DNA of 64,000 nucleotides from an uncultured Pseudomonadales bacterium (GTDB taxonomy: Bacteria > Pseudomonadota > Gammaproteobacteria > Pseudomonadales > Azotimanducaceae), in the NCBI GenBank assembly GCA_958296165.1, contig OY282447.1:2914001-2978000 (forward strand), given 5' to 3'. Position 1 is the first letter of the stretch, and the number at the start of each line of letters is the position of its first letter. The notes below the pieces were generated by a model that was not told the origin of the DNA, ran no database searches, and worked only from the letters and a program-made list of their open reading frames with translations. The position numbers and the translations under genes were made by a program. Below are positions 44,225 to 53,485 of this stretch, piece by piece.

Positions 44225-47200
44225 ATGTACGCACGATGGCTGGCCCGCATCGGTTTCGCGGGCGCCTTGCTGACCTCGATCAACGCGATTGGCCAAGGCA
44301 ACGTACACGTAACCCAAGAACTCGAAGGCTGGCAAGACTGGGTGTTGCACGGCCACGAGTACCGGCGCTGCCCGTTCCGCTACGACAGCGAAGCGCGTGA
44401 GCCTGGCGACTTCATCTGCACCTGGCCGGGTCGGCTGGAAGTGAACGTGGATGCCAAGGCCGGTTTGTTCGCGCAGCGTTGGACGATCTTCGGCAAACAG
44501 CAGTGGGTGCCGCTGCCTGGCGACGAGAGTGTCTGGCCGCTCGAGGTCAGCGTCGATGGGCGAGCAACGAGCCCCGTGTTGCGACACGAAGCACCCCACA
44601 TCCTGCTAGCGCCGGGAAACTACCGAGTAGCTGGTGCCTTCGCATGGGCAAGCCGCCCTGCAACGCTGGCGATACCGCAGCAGACCGGCCCGGTGGTGCT
44701 GGTCGTGGACGGTCAAGCGGTGGCGCTGCCGCAGCGCAGCGAAGACGGCCTGTGGCTCGATGACGACCGCGACCGCGCACAGCAGGAGGACGACGCGATC
44801 ACCGTTCACGTCTACCGCCGTATTCAGGACGATGTTCCAACGCTGCTAGAGACCGTGTTCGAATTACGGGTGGCTGGCAGTGTGCGCGAAGAACAGCTCT
44901 CGCCGGCCTTGCCAAGCGGGTTCACGGCGCTCGGCTTGACAAGCGATCTGCCGGCACGCCTCGAGGCGAACGGCAGTCTGCGGGTACGAGTGCAGCCGGG
45001 TTCGTGGCGCATCTCGCTCCGTGCTCGTGCCGCCACGGTCTTGGACGCCATCACAATGCCGCAGCCGGATAGCAACGTGCCGAGCACGGAAATATGGAGT
45101 TTCGAGGCAAAGCCAGAGTTGCGCACCGCACTGCCGCAGGCACAGCGAGCCGTGGCGCCGACGTTGGTCGGCGCACCGTGGAGCGAACTGCCGGCCTTCG
45201 AGATGGTGCCGGGCGAGCCTTTGACAATCGTGGAACGCGGGCGAGGGCAGCAAGGGCAGAATGCCGGCAACGTCCTGCATCTCGCGCGCGACCTCTGGCT
45301 GGATTTCGACGGGCGCGGCTTCGTATTCGCCGACCAAGTGACGGGCCGCATGCGCACTGGCTGGCGCCTTGACGTATCGCCACCCTACGCTCTGCTGGCC
45401 GCCTCCGAACATGGCAACGCTCTGCTGGTCACACGCAACGGCGCCGAAGCCGGCGTGGAGCTGCGCAAAGCCGATCTCGGCGTCGACGCCTTGGGGCGGA
45501 TCGAGAGCCGCGGCGAGATTCCGGTGGCTGGCTGGCAGGCCGATTTGGCGCAAATGGAAGCCAGACTGAACCTGCCGCCTGGCGACAAGCTGCTGGCCGC
45601 GGTGGGCGCAGACGATGCGCCCGCGAGCTGGGCCGGTCGCTGGCGATTGCTGGACTTCTTCCTGGTGCTCATCATCACTGTGGCCGTGGCGCGGCTCTTT
45701 GGCCGTGCCACCGCCGCAGTCACTCTGGTGGCGCTGACGCTTAGCTTCCATGAACCCGGCGCACCCGTCTGGACCTGGCTCAATCTACTCGCCGCAGCGG
45801 CCTTGGCTCGCGTAGCGCCCGCCGGTCGCCTGCGACGCTTGGCGCTCGCATACAGGATAGTGTCCTTTGCGCTCTTGCTGGCGCTGTTGGTGCCATTTGC
45901 GGTGGCTCAAATCCGCATCGCCATCTATCCGCAATTGGAGCCGGAAGCGCATCGTCGTGGCGAAGGCATCGGCATGTTCCAGCTTCTTTCTGGCCAGCTC
46001 ACCCACGATGTGCCGCGCGAGCATGAGGGGGAGCTCGCAAGAGCCGCCGAGCTCGGCACGGCCGTGCTCGAACGGGCGTTGCCAGACGTCATAATGGTCA
46101 ACGCTAACGTGGTGCAAGACGACGGCACTGCGTCGTTGACCGTTGCGCCAAGGGACGGTGCGCTGCTGCCGGTCGGCCCGGGCCGACCGGATTGGGAGTG
46201 GACTACCTACCAGCTCTCTTGGAGCGGCCCGGTAGACGCCGAGCAGACCATGCGGCTGCTGATTCTGCCGGCGCCGTTGACGGCCGTCTTGCGCATTCTC
46301 GCGCTCGCCGGTTTGGGCTTGCTGGCTGCCCGCCTCGCCTTCGACATCCTTGGCCGCGACTGGCGTTGGCCGCAGCTGCGGCGCGCTTCCGGCACGGCGG
46401 TTGTAGTCGCTGTGGCGCTGCTCGCTGTGCCCGGCAATCAACCCGCCCATGCACAACCTCCCTCTCAGGAGCTCCTCAACGAGCTGAGGGAGCGCCTGTT
46501 GGCGCCCCCGCCTTGTACGCCCGTGTGTGCACAGATCGTCTCTGCCGATGTGGCGGTGGGCGAGCGGGAAGCCGTCATACGCCTCGACGTCCACGCGCTG
46601 GCGCAAGTCGCTGTGCCAATTCCAGGTGCCACGGAGGGCTGGCAGCCGGCCGAGGCGCTGGTTGGCAATGCCGCGCTGGCCGTGCAGCCGGATGCAGACG
46701 GCACCTTGCAGGCAACGCTGGCCTCTGGCCGCCACACCGTGACGCTGCGCGGCCCTCTGCCGCTTGCAGACACGGTGGAGATAGCGTTTCCCGCTGCGCC
46801 GCGCCGCATTGCCGTGCAGTCTGAACATTGGTTCGTGGACGGCGTCGAGGACGGCACTTTGCCGAGCGGCGCGCTTGCTCTGACCCGGCTGCGATCTGGC
46901 GCGAACGACGAGATGGCGGCCGCAACATGGGAGGCCGGTCTCTTTCCCGCGTTCGTGACGGTACGCCGCATGATTCGGCTGGACTTGGATTGGGACGTGC
47001 AGACCACCGTGGAGCGCATTGCGCCAGCTACCGGAGCGATCAATCTTGCCGTTCCACTGCTCGACAGCGAGTCCGTGCTGACGCAGGACAGATCGCTAGA
47101 GGCCGGTCGCTTGCAGGTGGCGATGAGCCCCACGCAGCAGCGATTCTCGTGGTCGTCGTCCTTGTCGCCAAGCACCACGATGACTTTGCGTGCGCCAGAG

Positions 47201-48343
47201 GCCCAGCCTTGGCGTGAAGTGTGGGAGTTCCACATCGGCAACCGGTGGCGCGTGTCGTTCGATGGCGTAGCGGAGAGTACACAAGACGACTCCAACGGCC
47301 TGCGCGTGTTCTGGCCGCGCCCAGGCGAGACGCTGGCCGTTGCGTTCACACGCCCGGAGACGATCCCCGGCAATACCTTGGCGTTCGACAACGTGCATCT
47401 CAGGACCAGCGTCGGCGCTCGCCTGCGCGATTCGCGACTGGCGTTGAACTACCGCAGCACGCGTGGCACGAGCCACCGCATCGTCCTGCCAGATGACGCC
47501 CGGCTCAAAACCGTAACCATCGACGGCCGCCAAGAGCGGCTAGAGCTGGCGGACGGAGCCCTGAACCTGCCCATCGCACCTGGCAACCACCGCGTGGAGG
47601 CCACATGGGACGAAGCAAGCCCGGCGGGGCTGCGCGTCGTTACGCCTGACGTGCAGCTGGGTGCGCCCTCTAGCAACATCATCTCCAGTCTCGCCATGCC
47701 AACCCGCTGGCTGCTGTTTGCCACCGGCCCGGACATGGGCCCCGCAATTCTCTACTGGTCCGAGCTTGTCGCGCTAATCATCGTGAGCTTGATTCTAGGA
47801 AGGATCGCGCTGACGCCGCTGCGCACCCACCACTGGCTGCTGCTGGGGCTCGGCTTCAGTACGTTCTCCTGGCTCGCCTTCGGCGTAGTGGCGGCATGGC
47901 TGTTCGCACACGGAGCACGTGCGGCTTGGGGCACCGCTTGGGAGAGGCGGAGCTACAACCTGTCTCAGCTGGCGTTCGGCTTGCTGACCCTGGCGGCGTT
48001 CGCCGCCATCCTGATCGGCATACCAAGCGGGCTGCTAGGCAATCCCGACATGAGCGTGGCCGGCTTTCAGTCTTCGGCCGCCCAATTGAGCTGGTTCGCC
48101 GACCAGACTCACAACGCCATTCCGAAGGCAGCCGCCTTCTCGTTGCCAATGTGGATTTACAAGGCGCTGATACTGGCCTGGGCGCTGTGGCTCACGTTCG
48201 CCTTGATCCGCTGGCTGCCATGGATATGGCGGTGCTTTGCAGAACGGGGGCTGTGGCAAGCCGCACCGCCGGCAGAGCCGGAACCGGTGCAGGAGACGGC
48301 CCCTCAACCGCCCACGGATGAGGAAGATCCTTGGCAGCGGTAG
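44225..48343 (+). CDS. Very large exported/membrane protein of unknown function
   Basis: I do not recognise this 1372-residue protein. GGAGGA lies 7 bp before ATG 44225. There is an N-terminal signal-like segment, about 430 residues of beta-rich extracytoplasmic sequence (WTIFGKQQWVPLPG, LLAPGNYRVAGAF), a central cluster of membrane helices (about 475-580 and 680-745), and a second long beta-rich domain (about 755-1160). At least four more helices lie at the C-terminus, before a Pro/Glu-rich tail. Repeated GNYRV/GNHRVEA motifs occur in both soluble parts. It may be a membrane scaffold or envelope factor; no catalytic motif is clear. Confidence 0.8.
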   Translation: MYARWLARIGFAGALLTSINAIGQGNVHVTQELEGWQDWVLHGHEYRRCPFRYDSEAREPGDFICTWPGRLEVNVDAKAGLFAQRWTIFGKQQWVPLPGDESVWPLEVSVDGRATSPVLRHEAPHILLAPGNYRVAGAFAWASRPATLAIPQQTGPVVLVVDGQAVALPQRSEDGLWLDDDRDRAQQEDDAITVHVYRRIQDDVPTLLETVFELRVAGSVREEQLSPALPSGFTALGLTSDLPARLEANGSLRVRVQPGSWRISLRARAATVLDAITMPQPDSNVPSTEIWSFEAKPELRTALPQAQRAVAPTLVGAPWSELPAFEMVPGEPLTIVERGRGQQGQNAGNVLHLARDLWLDFDGRGFVFADQVTGRMRTGWRLDVSPPYALLAASEHGNALLVTRNGAEAGVELRKADLGVDALGRIESRGEIPVAGWQADLAQMEARLNLPPGDKLLAAVGADDAPASWAGRWRLLDFFLVLIITVAVARLFGRATAAVTLVALTLSFHEPGAPVWTWLNLLAAAALARVAPAGRLRRLALAYRIVSFALLLALLVPFAVAQIRIAIYPQLEPEAHRRGEGIGMFQLLSGQLTHDVPREHEGELARAAELGTAVLERALPDVIMVNANVVQDDGTASLTVAPRDGALLPVGPGRPDWEWTTYQLSWSGPVDAEQTMRLLILPAPLTAVLRILALAGLGLLAARLAFDILGRDWRWPQLRRASGTAVVVAVALLAVPGNQPAHAQPPSQELLNELRERLLAPPPCTPVCAQIVSADVAVGEREAVIRLDVHALAQVAVPIPGATEGWQPAEALVGNAALAVQPDADGTLQATLASGRHTVTLRGPLPLADTVEIAFPAAPRRIAVQSEHWFVDGVEDGTLPSGALALTRLRSGANDEMAAATWEAGLFPAFVTVRRMIRLDLDWDVQTTVERIAPATGAINLAVPLLDSESVLTQDRSLEAGRLQVAMSPTQQRFSWSSSLSPSTTMTLRAPEAQPWREVWEFHIGNRWRVSFDGVAESTQDDSNGLRVFWPRPGETLAVAFTRPETIPGNTLAFDNVHLRTSVGARLRDSRLALNYRSTRGTSHRIVLPDDARLKTVTIDGRQERLELADGALNLPIAPGNHRVEATWDEASPAGLRVVTPDVQLGAPSSNIISSLAMPTRWLLFATGPDMGPAILYWSELVALIIVSLILGRIALTPLRTHHWLLLGLGFSTFSWLAFGVVAAWLFAHGARAAWGTAWERRSYNLSQLAFGLLTLAAFAAILIGIPSGLLGNPDMSVAGFQSSAAQLSWFADQTHNAIPKAAAFSLPMWIYKALILAWALWLTFALIRWLPWIWRCFAERGLWQAAPPAEPEPVQETAPQPPTDEEDPWQR

Positions 48344-48420
48344 GGGTGAAGCGGCCATGGATCGGCCTGGGAGTGGCGTAACGCCAGATGCCAGCGCAAT
48401 TTAGGAAGACGAAACGCTAG

Positions 48421-49614
48421 TTAGCCAATCACACCGGTCTCGACAAGGCGACCCACATCCGCAGTGGGGCCGAGATCAGCGGCCACTACCTCCAGCGTGT
48501 GCTCGCCCAACAGTGGTGCTGCCTCAAGCTGTACGGCGCTTTCGGACATCCGTGGTGGCCAGCCGAGCAGCTTGATTGTGCCCACGGCAGCGTGCTCCAG
48601 CTCATGCACGAAGCTGCGCTCAAGCAAGTGCGGATTGTTGTACAAGTCGCTCGTGTCCAACACGGCACTGGCTGGCACGCCGCCTTCTGCCAGCACCCGC
48701 ATGGCCTCGTACTTGTCGTGCTGCAACGTCCATGCTTCCACTTCCCGCCGCAACTCGTCGCGGTGCTGATAGCGCATGCGCGGGCTCGCGTAGCGCGGAT
48801 CGGTTGACAGGTCGTTGCGGTCGATGGCCTTGCAGAGGGCTTCCCACATGCGCGGCGTTACCGCCATCACGTATACATAGTCGTTTGCGCCGTCGCCTTT
48901 GCACTGGTAGAGGGTCATGTTCGGCGTGACGCCGTTGCCGGATCGCCGTGCGGCGCGTTCGCCATAGTTGCCGCCGGAAGTGGCGGTGCGCAGGTAGTAG
49001 GTCATCGCCTCTTGCATGGAGAGTTCGATCTGCTGCCCTTTGCCGGTGTTCAGCTTCTGCACATAGGCGGCGACGATCGCCAGCGCCATCTGGATGCCGG
49101 TGCCGGCGTCGCCGGTGGTGGGGCCGGGGCGCAGCGGCGGGCCATCCGGCTCGCCGGTGATGGAGAACGCGCCGGCGGCGGACTGCGCCACCATGTCGTA
49201 GCACTTGTAGTCCGCCCACGGGCCAGACGTACCGAAGCCCTTGATGCGGGCGTAGATGATGTCTGGCTTCACCGCGCGCATCAAGGCGTAATCGAGCTGC
49301 AGCTTCTCCATAACGCCGGGACCGTAGTTTTCCACGAACACGTCGTAGCGAGGCAGCATGTCCAGCAGCACTTGGCGGCCTTCGGGACGGGCCAAGTCGA
49401 TCGCCACGCTGCGCTTGTTGGAGTTCCACACCACGAAGTACTCGGCGCTGCCGTTTGGGCCACGCCCGGGATCGCCGCCGTTCGGGCGCTCGACCTTCAC
49501 GACGTCTGCCCCCAGCCACGCAAGCGCCTGCGTGCAGGACGTGCCGGCCTCATACTGCGTCATGTCCAAGATGCGCATGCCGCTCAAGGCCGCGCCGTCT
49601 TGGCGGCTACTCAT
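48421..49614 (-). CDS. CaiB/BaiF family III CoA-transferase
   Basis: A 397-residue CoA-transferase that moves CoA between carboxylic acids. It shows MRILDMTQYEAGTSCTQALAWLGADVVKVERP, then NKRSVAIDLARPEGR, the catalytic aspartate in TTGDAGTGIQMALAI (equivalent to D169 of formyl-CoA transferase) and GKGQQIELSMQEAMTYY. ATG 49614 fits the family. It is followed by the selenoprotein peroxidase and lies in a run of acid/CoA genes with the ADP-forming ligase at 51.3 kb. The acid substrate is unknown. Confidence 0.92.
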   Translation of the reverse strand: MSSRQDGAALSGMRILDMTQYEAGTSCTQALAWLGADVVKVERPNGGDPGRGPNGSAEYFVVWNSNKRSVAIDLARPEGRQVLLDMLPRYDVFVENYGPGVMEKLQLDYALMRAVKPDIIYARIKGFGTSGPWADYKCYDMVAQSAAGAFSITGEPDGPPLRPGPTTGDAGTGIQMALAIVAAYVQKLNTGKGQQIELSMQEAMTYYLRTATSGGNYGERAARRSGNGVTPNMTLYQCKGDGANDYVYVMAVTPRMWEALCKAIDRNDLSTDPRYASPRMRYQHRDELRREVEAWTLQHDKYEAMRVLAEGGVPASAVLDTSDLYNNPHLLERSFVHELEHAAVGTIKLLGWPPRMSESAVQLEAAPLLGEHTLEVVAADLGPTADVGRLVETGVIG

Positions 49615-49657
49615 CTCGGCTCACCTTGGCCAGCTACATCAGGGCGCGCGAGTACAT

Positions 49658-50128
49658 TCACAATCGCTCTTTGAGATCGGCGGCGATTTGCTCCGGCGTT
49701 GTGCCGGGTTCGTAGCGCGCAAGCACTTCGCCTTCGCCACTTACCAGGAACTTGGTGAAGTTCCAAGCGATGTCCGCTTCGCCGTCTGGGCGCGACTGTT
49801 CCGCCTTCAGATGCTTGTAGAGGTCGCAAGCATCGGCCCCGTTCACCTCCACCTTGGCGAAGATCTGAAAGTTCGCGCCGTACTTGGATGTGGCGAAATC
49901 AAGGATTTCTTCGTGCGTGCCGGGTTCCTGGGCGCCGAATTGATTGCAGGGAAAGCCCAACACCGTGACCGCGCCGCTTTCCTGAAGGGTACGCAGACCT
50001 GCGTACTGAGGAGTGAGCCCTCACTGACTCGCTAAGTTCACCACCAAACAGGCGGCGCCTTTGTATTGGTCGAAGCTCTGCGGCTCGCTGGTGATGGTAT
50101 CCATGGTCAGGTCGTGAAACGCGGCCAT
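49658..50128 (-). CDS. Selenocysteine-containing glutathione peroxidase (in-frame UGA recoded)
   Basis: Reduces hydroperoxides with thiols. If read normally the gene breaks at TGA 50023-50021, but that TGA sits exactly at the catalytic position: CLVVNLASQ-UGA-GLTPQYAGL, matching the NVASQUG motif of Sec-type peroxidases. Recoded, the product is 156 residues with tetrad U36, Gln67 (NQFGAQEPG), Trp122 and Asn123 (AWNFTKFL). The start ATG 50128 has a GGAGGAGG site. A SECIS-like hairpin begins 16 bases past the UGA. No frameshift is needed to join the halves. sel genes are not in the window. Confidence 0.9.
49982..50023 (-). promoter_or_regulatory. Bacterial SECIS-like element for the peroxidase UGA
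   Basis: On the minus strand GTACGCAGGTCTGCGTAC (50006-49989) forms a perfect 6-bp stem, GUACGC/GCGUAC, with apical loop AGGUCU, i.e. GCAGGUCUGC at the tip. From memory this is the apical sequence of the E. coli fdhF SECIS, which SelB binds through the GGU. The GGU starts 22 bases after the UGA, close to the E. coli spacing. A UCCU/AGGA pairing could extend the stem. The bulged U of the E. coli element is not evident. Confidence 0.85.
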
Positions 50129-50216
50129 TGCCTCCTCCTCTTTCCGGTTCGTGGTTGGAATGACGGCGATATTCCGCCAAGTGACGTGCGATGGCAAGCG
50201 CTGGCGCGGGGCGCGG

Positions 50217-51209
50217 CTAGCCGCCCAGCTGCCAGCCTTGCCACATGTCCTCCCCCGCCTCGAGATCGTTGCGGAACAGCTTGGCATCCTTGAACCACTC
50301 GTAGAGGCCGGCCTGGCGATGCTCGTCGTCGGTGAGCGTCTCTCGGTTGTGCGTGAAGTCCGCGAACAGGGCCCAGCGAATGTCGCTGCCTAAGTGGGCG
50401 CCGGCGGAATGCACGGTGCGGCCATGCCAGAAGATCACGTCGCCCGCATTGCCGATGATTTCCAACGGTTCGATCTCAGCGACCACTTGCCGCATGGCGG
50501 CGCGGAACGTCGGCAGCGGCGACCAATTCGCAGCGTAGCGATGGGCGCGAAACATGATGCGATGGCTACCCGGATAGACGGTGAAGCCGCCGCTGCGCGC
50601 TGGCACGTCTTCTAGGTAGGCGCAGGCGTTCAACTGCTGGCACACCTGATCGGTGTGCGGCCCCAACGCACGGACGATCCGGGCTTCCTCATCGCCGTTC
50701 GTGCCGGTTGGGCGATTGGTAGGAAAGAGCGCATAGACGCCGCGCGTGCGGCTGCTCGGCCGCAAATCGCCGAGCAGCGCGGTGGCGACGCGGCGTACTC
50801 GGGGGTTGTTGGGCAGCAGCGCCAGCACGAAGCGGGCACCGCCAAGATCGTGGAGCTTCACCGTGGCGCCGGCATGCACGATCCGCTGCCGGCCCTCGTA
50901 AAAGCCGGCTTTGGGCACCGGCGGCATTGGCGCCCAGCGCGGGTCCAACCACGTTTCTGGGTCGCCGCGCGAGAGCGACCAAGGCGAACGTTGATCGATG
51001 GGAACGCGGTCCAGCAAGTGTGCCCAAACGCGATCCATCGCGTCGGTCAATGCCTCCTGCCCGATCAAGCCGCGCTTGACGAGGAAGCCGTTGGCGACGA
51101 AGAAATCGCGCTCCGCTGCCGACAATATCTGCCCGGACGCCGTGAGGTCCGGCATCTCGAAGACAACGCTGGGCTTCCTGCGCGGCTGCTCGGCCCTCTG
51201 TTCTTGCAC
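50217..51209 (-). CDS. Phytanoyl-CoA dioxygenase (PhyH) family protein
   Basis: A 330-residue Fe(II)/2-oxoglutarate oxygenase. Metal ligands are predicted at H185 and D187 (GPHTDQV) and H267 (FWHGRTVHSAGAH), with R278 (DIRWALFADF) a likely 2-oxoglutarate contact. This is the PhyH arrangement used for hydroxylating lipids and secondary metabolites. GTG 51209 is the start, preceded by a GAGGAG. It lies 88 bp upstream of the peroxidase gene on the same strand, so cotranscription is possible. The substrate is unknown. Confidence 0.88.
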   Translation of the reverse strand: MQEQRAEQPRRKPSVVFEMPDLTASGQILSAAERDFFVANGFLVKRGLIGQEALTDAMDRVWAHLLDRVPIDQRSPWSLSRGDPETWLDPRWAPMPPVPKAGFYEGRQRIVHAGATVKLHDLGGARFVLALLPNNPRVRRVATALLGDLRPSSRTRGVYALFPTNRPTGTNGDEEARIVRALGPHTDQVCQQLNACAYLEDVPARSGGFTVYPGSHRIMFRAHRYAANWSPLPTFRAAMRQVVAEIEPLEIIGNAGDVIFWHGRTVHSAGAHLGSDIRWALFADFTHNRETLTDDEHRQAGLYEWFKDAKLFRNDLEAGEDMWQGWQLGG

Positions 51210-51335
51210 GACATTCTCCTCGCGCCTTCGGACAGTTTACTCGACGCTATCGGCACACGCGCGCGGCGGGTGAAGTAATCTAACGCCGCACTCACACCGT
51301 AACCACACTACGTTGCAGGGAACCAGGAGAACGCC

Positions 51336-53462
51336 ATGCCCAACCAGAACGCCGTCCGCGCCGTGCTCGCCAAAGCCCGCGAGGCTGGCCGTGCCGCACT
51401 AACTGCCGACGAGGCGAAAGCCGTATGCGACGCCTACGGCATCGCCACGCCCGCCGAAGGCGTCGCCGAATCTGCCGATTTGGCCGGCGACATCGCAGAC
51501 GATTTGGGCTATCCGGTAGTGATGAAGATCGTCTCGCCGGACATCCTCCACAAGACCGACGCCGGCGGCGTGATCACGAACATCGCGGATCGGCAAGCGG
51601 CAATCGCGGCATACGATGCGATCACCGCAGCCGCCAAGAACTACAACGCCAACGCCACTATCACTGGCGTGCAGGTTCAGCAGCAGCTCGACGCCGCTCA
51701 GGAAGTCATCATCGGCGCGGCGACGGATACGTCCTTCGGCAAGCTGGTGGCGTTTGGCTTGGGCGGCGTGTTGGTGGAGGTGCTGCGCGACGTCACGTTC
51801 CGGCTCGCACCCACCACCGCGCAGCACGCCGAGGCCATGCTGAACGAAATCGCCGGCGCGGAAATCCTCGACGGCGTGCGCGGCCAAGAGGGCGTGAATC
51901 GTCAAGCGCTGGCCGAACTGATCGTCAACGTAAGCGCGCTGGTGGACGACTTCCCGGAGATCGCAGAACTGGATCTCAATCCGGTATTCGCCACCGCCGC
52001 AGGCGCCACCGCCGTGGATGTGCGCGTGCTGTTGGATTTCGACGCCAAGGAGGCGCGCTACCGGCCGAGCCACGAAGACATTCTTGCCGCCATGACGCGC
52101 ATCATGCAGCCAGACGCCGTGGCCGTGATCGGCGCGTCCGCCGGCGAGGGCAAGATCGGCAACTCGGTGATGAAGAACCTGATCGACGGCGGCTACCAAG
52201 GCGCCATCTACCCCATCCACCCGAAGGCCGACGAGATCCTAGGCCACGAATGCTATGCCAGCGTGCGGGATGTGCCGGGCAACATCGACATCGCCATCTT
52301 CTGCATTCCGGCCGCCTTGGTGGCCGGCGCCTTGGCCGAATGCGGCGCCAAGAACATTCCCGGCGCGGTGCTCATCCCCTCCGGCTTCGCGGAAATCGGC
52401 GAGCACGAGTTGCAGGCGGAAATCGTCAAAGTGGCGCGAGAGAACAGTGTGCGCCTGATGGGGCCGAACATCTACGGCTTCTACTACACCCACAAGAACC
52501 TCTGCGCCACCTTCTGCACTCCCTACACGGAGAGAGGCCAAGTGGCGCTTTCCTCCCAATCCGGCGGCGTCGGCATGGCCATCGTAGGTTTCAGCCGCTC
52601 GGCGAAGATGGGCGTTTCCGCCATCGTCGGCCTCGGCAACAAGGCCGACATCGACGAGGACGATCTGCTGACCTTCTTCGAGCAGGACCCCAACACCGGC
52701 GTGATCGCCATGCACGTGGAGGACTTGAAGGACGGCCGCGCCTTCGCCGAAGTGGCCAGCCGCGTCTCCAAGAAGAAGCCCGTGGTGGTGCTGAAGGCCG
52801 GCCGCACATCGATGGGCGCCCGCGCCGCCAACTCGCACACCGGTGCCCTAGCCGGCGACGACCGCGTGTACGACGCCGTGCTGCGCCAAAGCGGCGTGAT
52901 CCGCGCCAGGAGCTTGAACGACATGCTGGAGTTCGCGCGCGGCCTGCAAGCGCTGCCAACGCCGCAGGGCGAAAACGTGCTGATCCTCACCGGCGCCGGC
53001 GGCTCCGGAGTGCTGCTCTCGGACGCTTGCGCGGACAACGACCTCACGCTCATGCCGATGCCGGACGACCTCGATGCCGCCTTCCGCGAGTACATCCCGC
53101 CGTTCGGCGCCGCCGGCAACCCGGTGGACATCACGGGCGGCGAACCCCCGACCACCTACCGTGCCACGATCGACCTAGCGTTGCGCGAAGACCGCATCCA
53201 CGCGCTGGTGATCGGCTACTGGCACACCATCATCACCCCGCCGATGGTGTTCGCGGAACTGTTGGGCGAAGCGGTAGCCGCCGCGCGCTCAGCCGGCAAC
53301 GACAAGCCGGTGGTGGCATCGCTGGTGGGCGACGTGGAGATCGAAGACGCCTGCGACTACCTGATGGACCGCAACATCCTCGCCTATCCGTACACGGCGG
53401 AAAAACCGGTGGCGGTGCTGGGCGCGAAATATCGCTGGGCTCGCGCCGCCGGCTTGATCTAA
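51336..53462 (+). CDS. ADP-forming acyl-CoA synthetase, fused ATP-grasp and CoA-binding domains
   Basis: A 708-residue NDP-forming CoA ligase. The ATP-grasp (beta) part comes first (about 1-240, YPVVMKIVSPDILHKTDAGGV), then the CoA-binding domain (from about 265, MQPDAVAVIGASAGEGKIGN) and ligase CoA domain. The phosphorylated histidine is in SHTGALAGDD, and SSQSGGVGMAIVGF is the usual alpha-subunit motif. Many acetate-CoA ligases have the opposite order. AGGAG precedes ATG 51336. It could activate an acid or run in reverse to make ATP. With CaiB and PhyH nearby, acid catabolism is likely. Confidence 0.9.
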   Translation: MPNQNAVRAVLAKAREAGRAALTADEAKAVCDAYGIATPAEGVAESADLAGDIADDLGYPVVMKIVSPDILHKTDAGGVITNIADRQAAIAAYDAITAAAKNYNANATITGVQVQQQLDAAQEVIIGAATDTSFGKLVAFGLGGVLVEVLRDVTFRLAPTTAQHAEAMLNEIAGAEILDGVRGQEGVNRQALAELIVNVSALVDDFPEIAELDLNPVFATAAGATAVDVRVLLDFDAKEARYRPSHEDILAAMTRIMQPDAVAVIGASAGEGKIGNSVMKNLIDGGYQGAIYPIHPKADEILGHECYASVRDVPGNIDIAIFCIPAALVAGALAECGAKNIPGAVLIPSGFAEIGEHELQAEIVKVARENSVRLMGPNIYGFYYTHKNLCATFCTPYTERGQVALSSQSGGVGMAIVGFSRSAKMGVSAIVGLGNKADIDEDDLLTFFEQDPNTGVIAMHVEDLKDGRAFAEVASRVSKKKPVVVLKAGRTSMGARAANSHTGALAGDDRVYDAVLRQSGVIRARSLNDMLEFARGLQALPTPQGENVLILTGAGGSGVLLSDACADNDLTLMPMPDDLDAAFREYIPPFGAAGNPVDITGGEPPTTYRATIDLALREDRIHALVIGYWHTIITPPMVFAELLGEAVAAARSAGNDKPVVASLVGDVEIEDACDYLMDRNILAYPYTAEKPVAVLGAKYRWARAAGLI

Positions 53463-53485
53463 AACCGAGCGGTGTGCCACGGCGT

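Noticed and set aside
49658-49963. The 3' half of the peroxidase as a separate truncated GPx gene
   Set aside because: It is in the same frame as the upstream half, separated only by a UGA at the catalytic position with a SECIS-like hairpin, so one selenoprotein gene explains both.
51425-53485. Long frame overlapping the ADP-forming ligase and running into the methyltransferase
   Set aside because: Arg/His-rich shadow frame; only the part from ATG 53486 has methyltransferase motifs.
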